Assembly (NCBI GenBank): GCA_964447205.1
Contig: CAYUSB010000044.1
Span: 1 to 64,000, forward strand
Direction of reading: 5' to 3'
From: JAEUKH01 sp964447205
GTDB lineage: Bacteria > Myxococcota_A > Polyangia > Polyangiales > Ga0077539
DNA: 64,000 bases
Shown here: piece by piece, positions 63,639-64,000 of the stretch
Numbering within the stretch: position 1 is the stretch's first letter
Layout of the letters: the number at the start of each line of letters is the position of its first letter
Made by a program: the position numbers and the translations under genes
Notes under the pieces: generated by a model
Told to the model about the DNA's origin: nothing
The model's database searches: none
The model's input: the letters and a program-made list of their open reading frames with translations, nothing else

Positions 63639-64000
63639 TCAGGCTGCGGCGGCGGGCGACCACAGGGCGCGCTCAAGCCCCGCGAGGAGGTGCATCGCCT
63701 CGGTCGCAGAGGGCAGACCGAGCGGACCCGCAAGGTGCGCCGGGGGCGCGGTGCGACGGAGATGCTGGAGTTCGACGATGGCTTCGATGCGGGCGGCCTC
63801 GACGCGGGCGCGTTCGTCGGCGGTGAGGCGGGGCGCGAGCCACTGGGCTACGTCCCAGGCGAGGCTGGCGTGACGGGCTTCGTCTTCGGCGATGTGTCGG
63901 TAGGTCGCGCGCACCGCGGGGTCTTGGGCCCGCTGTCCCTGCCACTCGGCCTGCAAGGCGGCGTAGGTCTCGCGCACACAGCCTTCGACGACGTTCTCCA
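63639..64000 (-). CDS. Ferritin-like domain protein, C-terminal part (5' end outside window)
   Basis: The frame runs off the right edge of the window; the visible ~120 residues begin ENVVEGCVRETYAALQAEWQ. The E-x-x-x-E and later E-D-E-A-R-H motif (IAEDEARHASLAWDVAQWL) are spaced like the second half of a ferritin-like four-helix bundle with a di-iron or vestigial metal site. Similar proteins in Myxococcota are often secreted, but the N-terminus is not visible. A C-terminal helix (VEAARIEAIVELQHLRR) and an Ala-rich end complete it. Confidence 0.65.
   Translation of the reverse strand, partial: ENVVEGCVRETYAALQAEWQGQRAQDPAVRATYRHIAEDEARHASLAWDVAQWLAPRLTADERARVEAARIEAIVELQHLRRTAPPAHLAGPLGLPSATEAMHLLAGLERALWSPAAAA

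Overview
The window is about 64 kb of very GC-rich DNA with extreme G/C third-codon positions. The gene content points to a myxobacterium-like member of the Myxococcota (formerly Deltaproteobacteria). The indicators are Hanks-type Ser/Thr kinases with a C-terminal membrane segment, FHA-domain proteins, a FHA/sigma-54 activator, a MYXO-CTERM-like tail, FG-GAP and Stig1-like cysteine-rich lipoproteins, and many lipoproteins whose Cys is followed by an Asp/Gly/Pro-rich tether. I see no rRNA, tRNA, CRISPR array or intact transposase. The species cannot be named from this window.

Layout. 1-5.0 kb: 3' end of a kinase gene, then a TPR/PEGA protein and two paralogous secreted proteins, all on +. This chain is interrupted by a 1.3 kb insert that carries a minus-strand Rpn-like gene and is bounded by a perfect 33-bp direct repeat. 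5.0-15.2 kb (minus): a paired M16 peptidase set, a HEAT/LRV-like repeat protein, a PAP2/inositol-phosphorylceramide-synthase-like membrane enzyme, a caspase-domain lipoprotein, type 2 IPP isomerase, citrate synthase and a Crp/Fnr regulator. 15.4-17.9 kb (+): a lipoprotein, an HU-family protein and an LEA14-like lipoprotein. 17.9-27.1 kb: a triple-FHA ABCG transporter, a type IV pilin-like protein, an FG-GAP lipoprotein (+), a PRPP synthetase homologue and a membrane/spermidine-synthase fusion. 27.3-30.7 kb (+): a duplicated PPC-like secreted protein and a heparinase II/III-like protein. 30.7-38.0 kb (minus): a small repeat protein between two copies of a stem-flanked repeat, then clpA, clpS, a COG3146 acyltransferase-like gene and a cysteine-rich lipoprotein. 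38.0-46.7 kb (minus): two tandem copies of a two-gene cassette, each a cysteine-rich lipoprotein with 19-20 repeats plus an OmpA/TSP3 outer-membrane protein. 46.9-51.1 kb (+): FHA-sigma54 activator, cysteine lipoprotein, Ser/Thr kinase and TPR/PEGA protein, all overlapping or nearly so. 51.4-54.6 kb (+): a family 2 glycosyltransferase and a polytopic membrane protein. 54.6-60.5 kb (minus): a small lipoprotein, a CPA2 antiporter, a triple-Usp protein, a three-repeat secreted protein and an acyl-CoA dehydrogenase. 60.5-61.3 kb: apparently decayed coding DNA. 61.3-64.0 kb (minus): two paralogous lipoproteins around a secreted beta-sandwich protein, then the end of a ferritin-like gene.

How it fits together. 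Much of the window is devoted to the cell envelope and to Ser/Thr phospho-signalling. Two kinase + TPR/PEGA + cysteine-rich lipoprotein modules, a FHA-sigma54 activator and a triple-FHA transporter could belong to one signalling style. The most unusual features are the direct-repeat-bounded Rpn-like insert, the stem-flanked repeats at the 3' ends of two genes, the tandem Cys-lipoprotein/OmpA cassettes, and the COG3146 gene next to clpS-clpA. All functional assignments rest on motifs read by eye; no searches were run.
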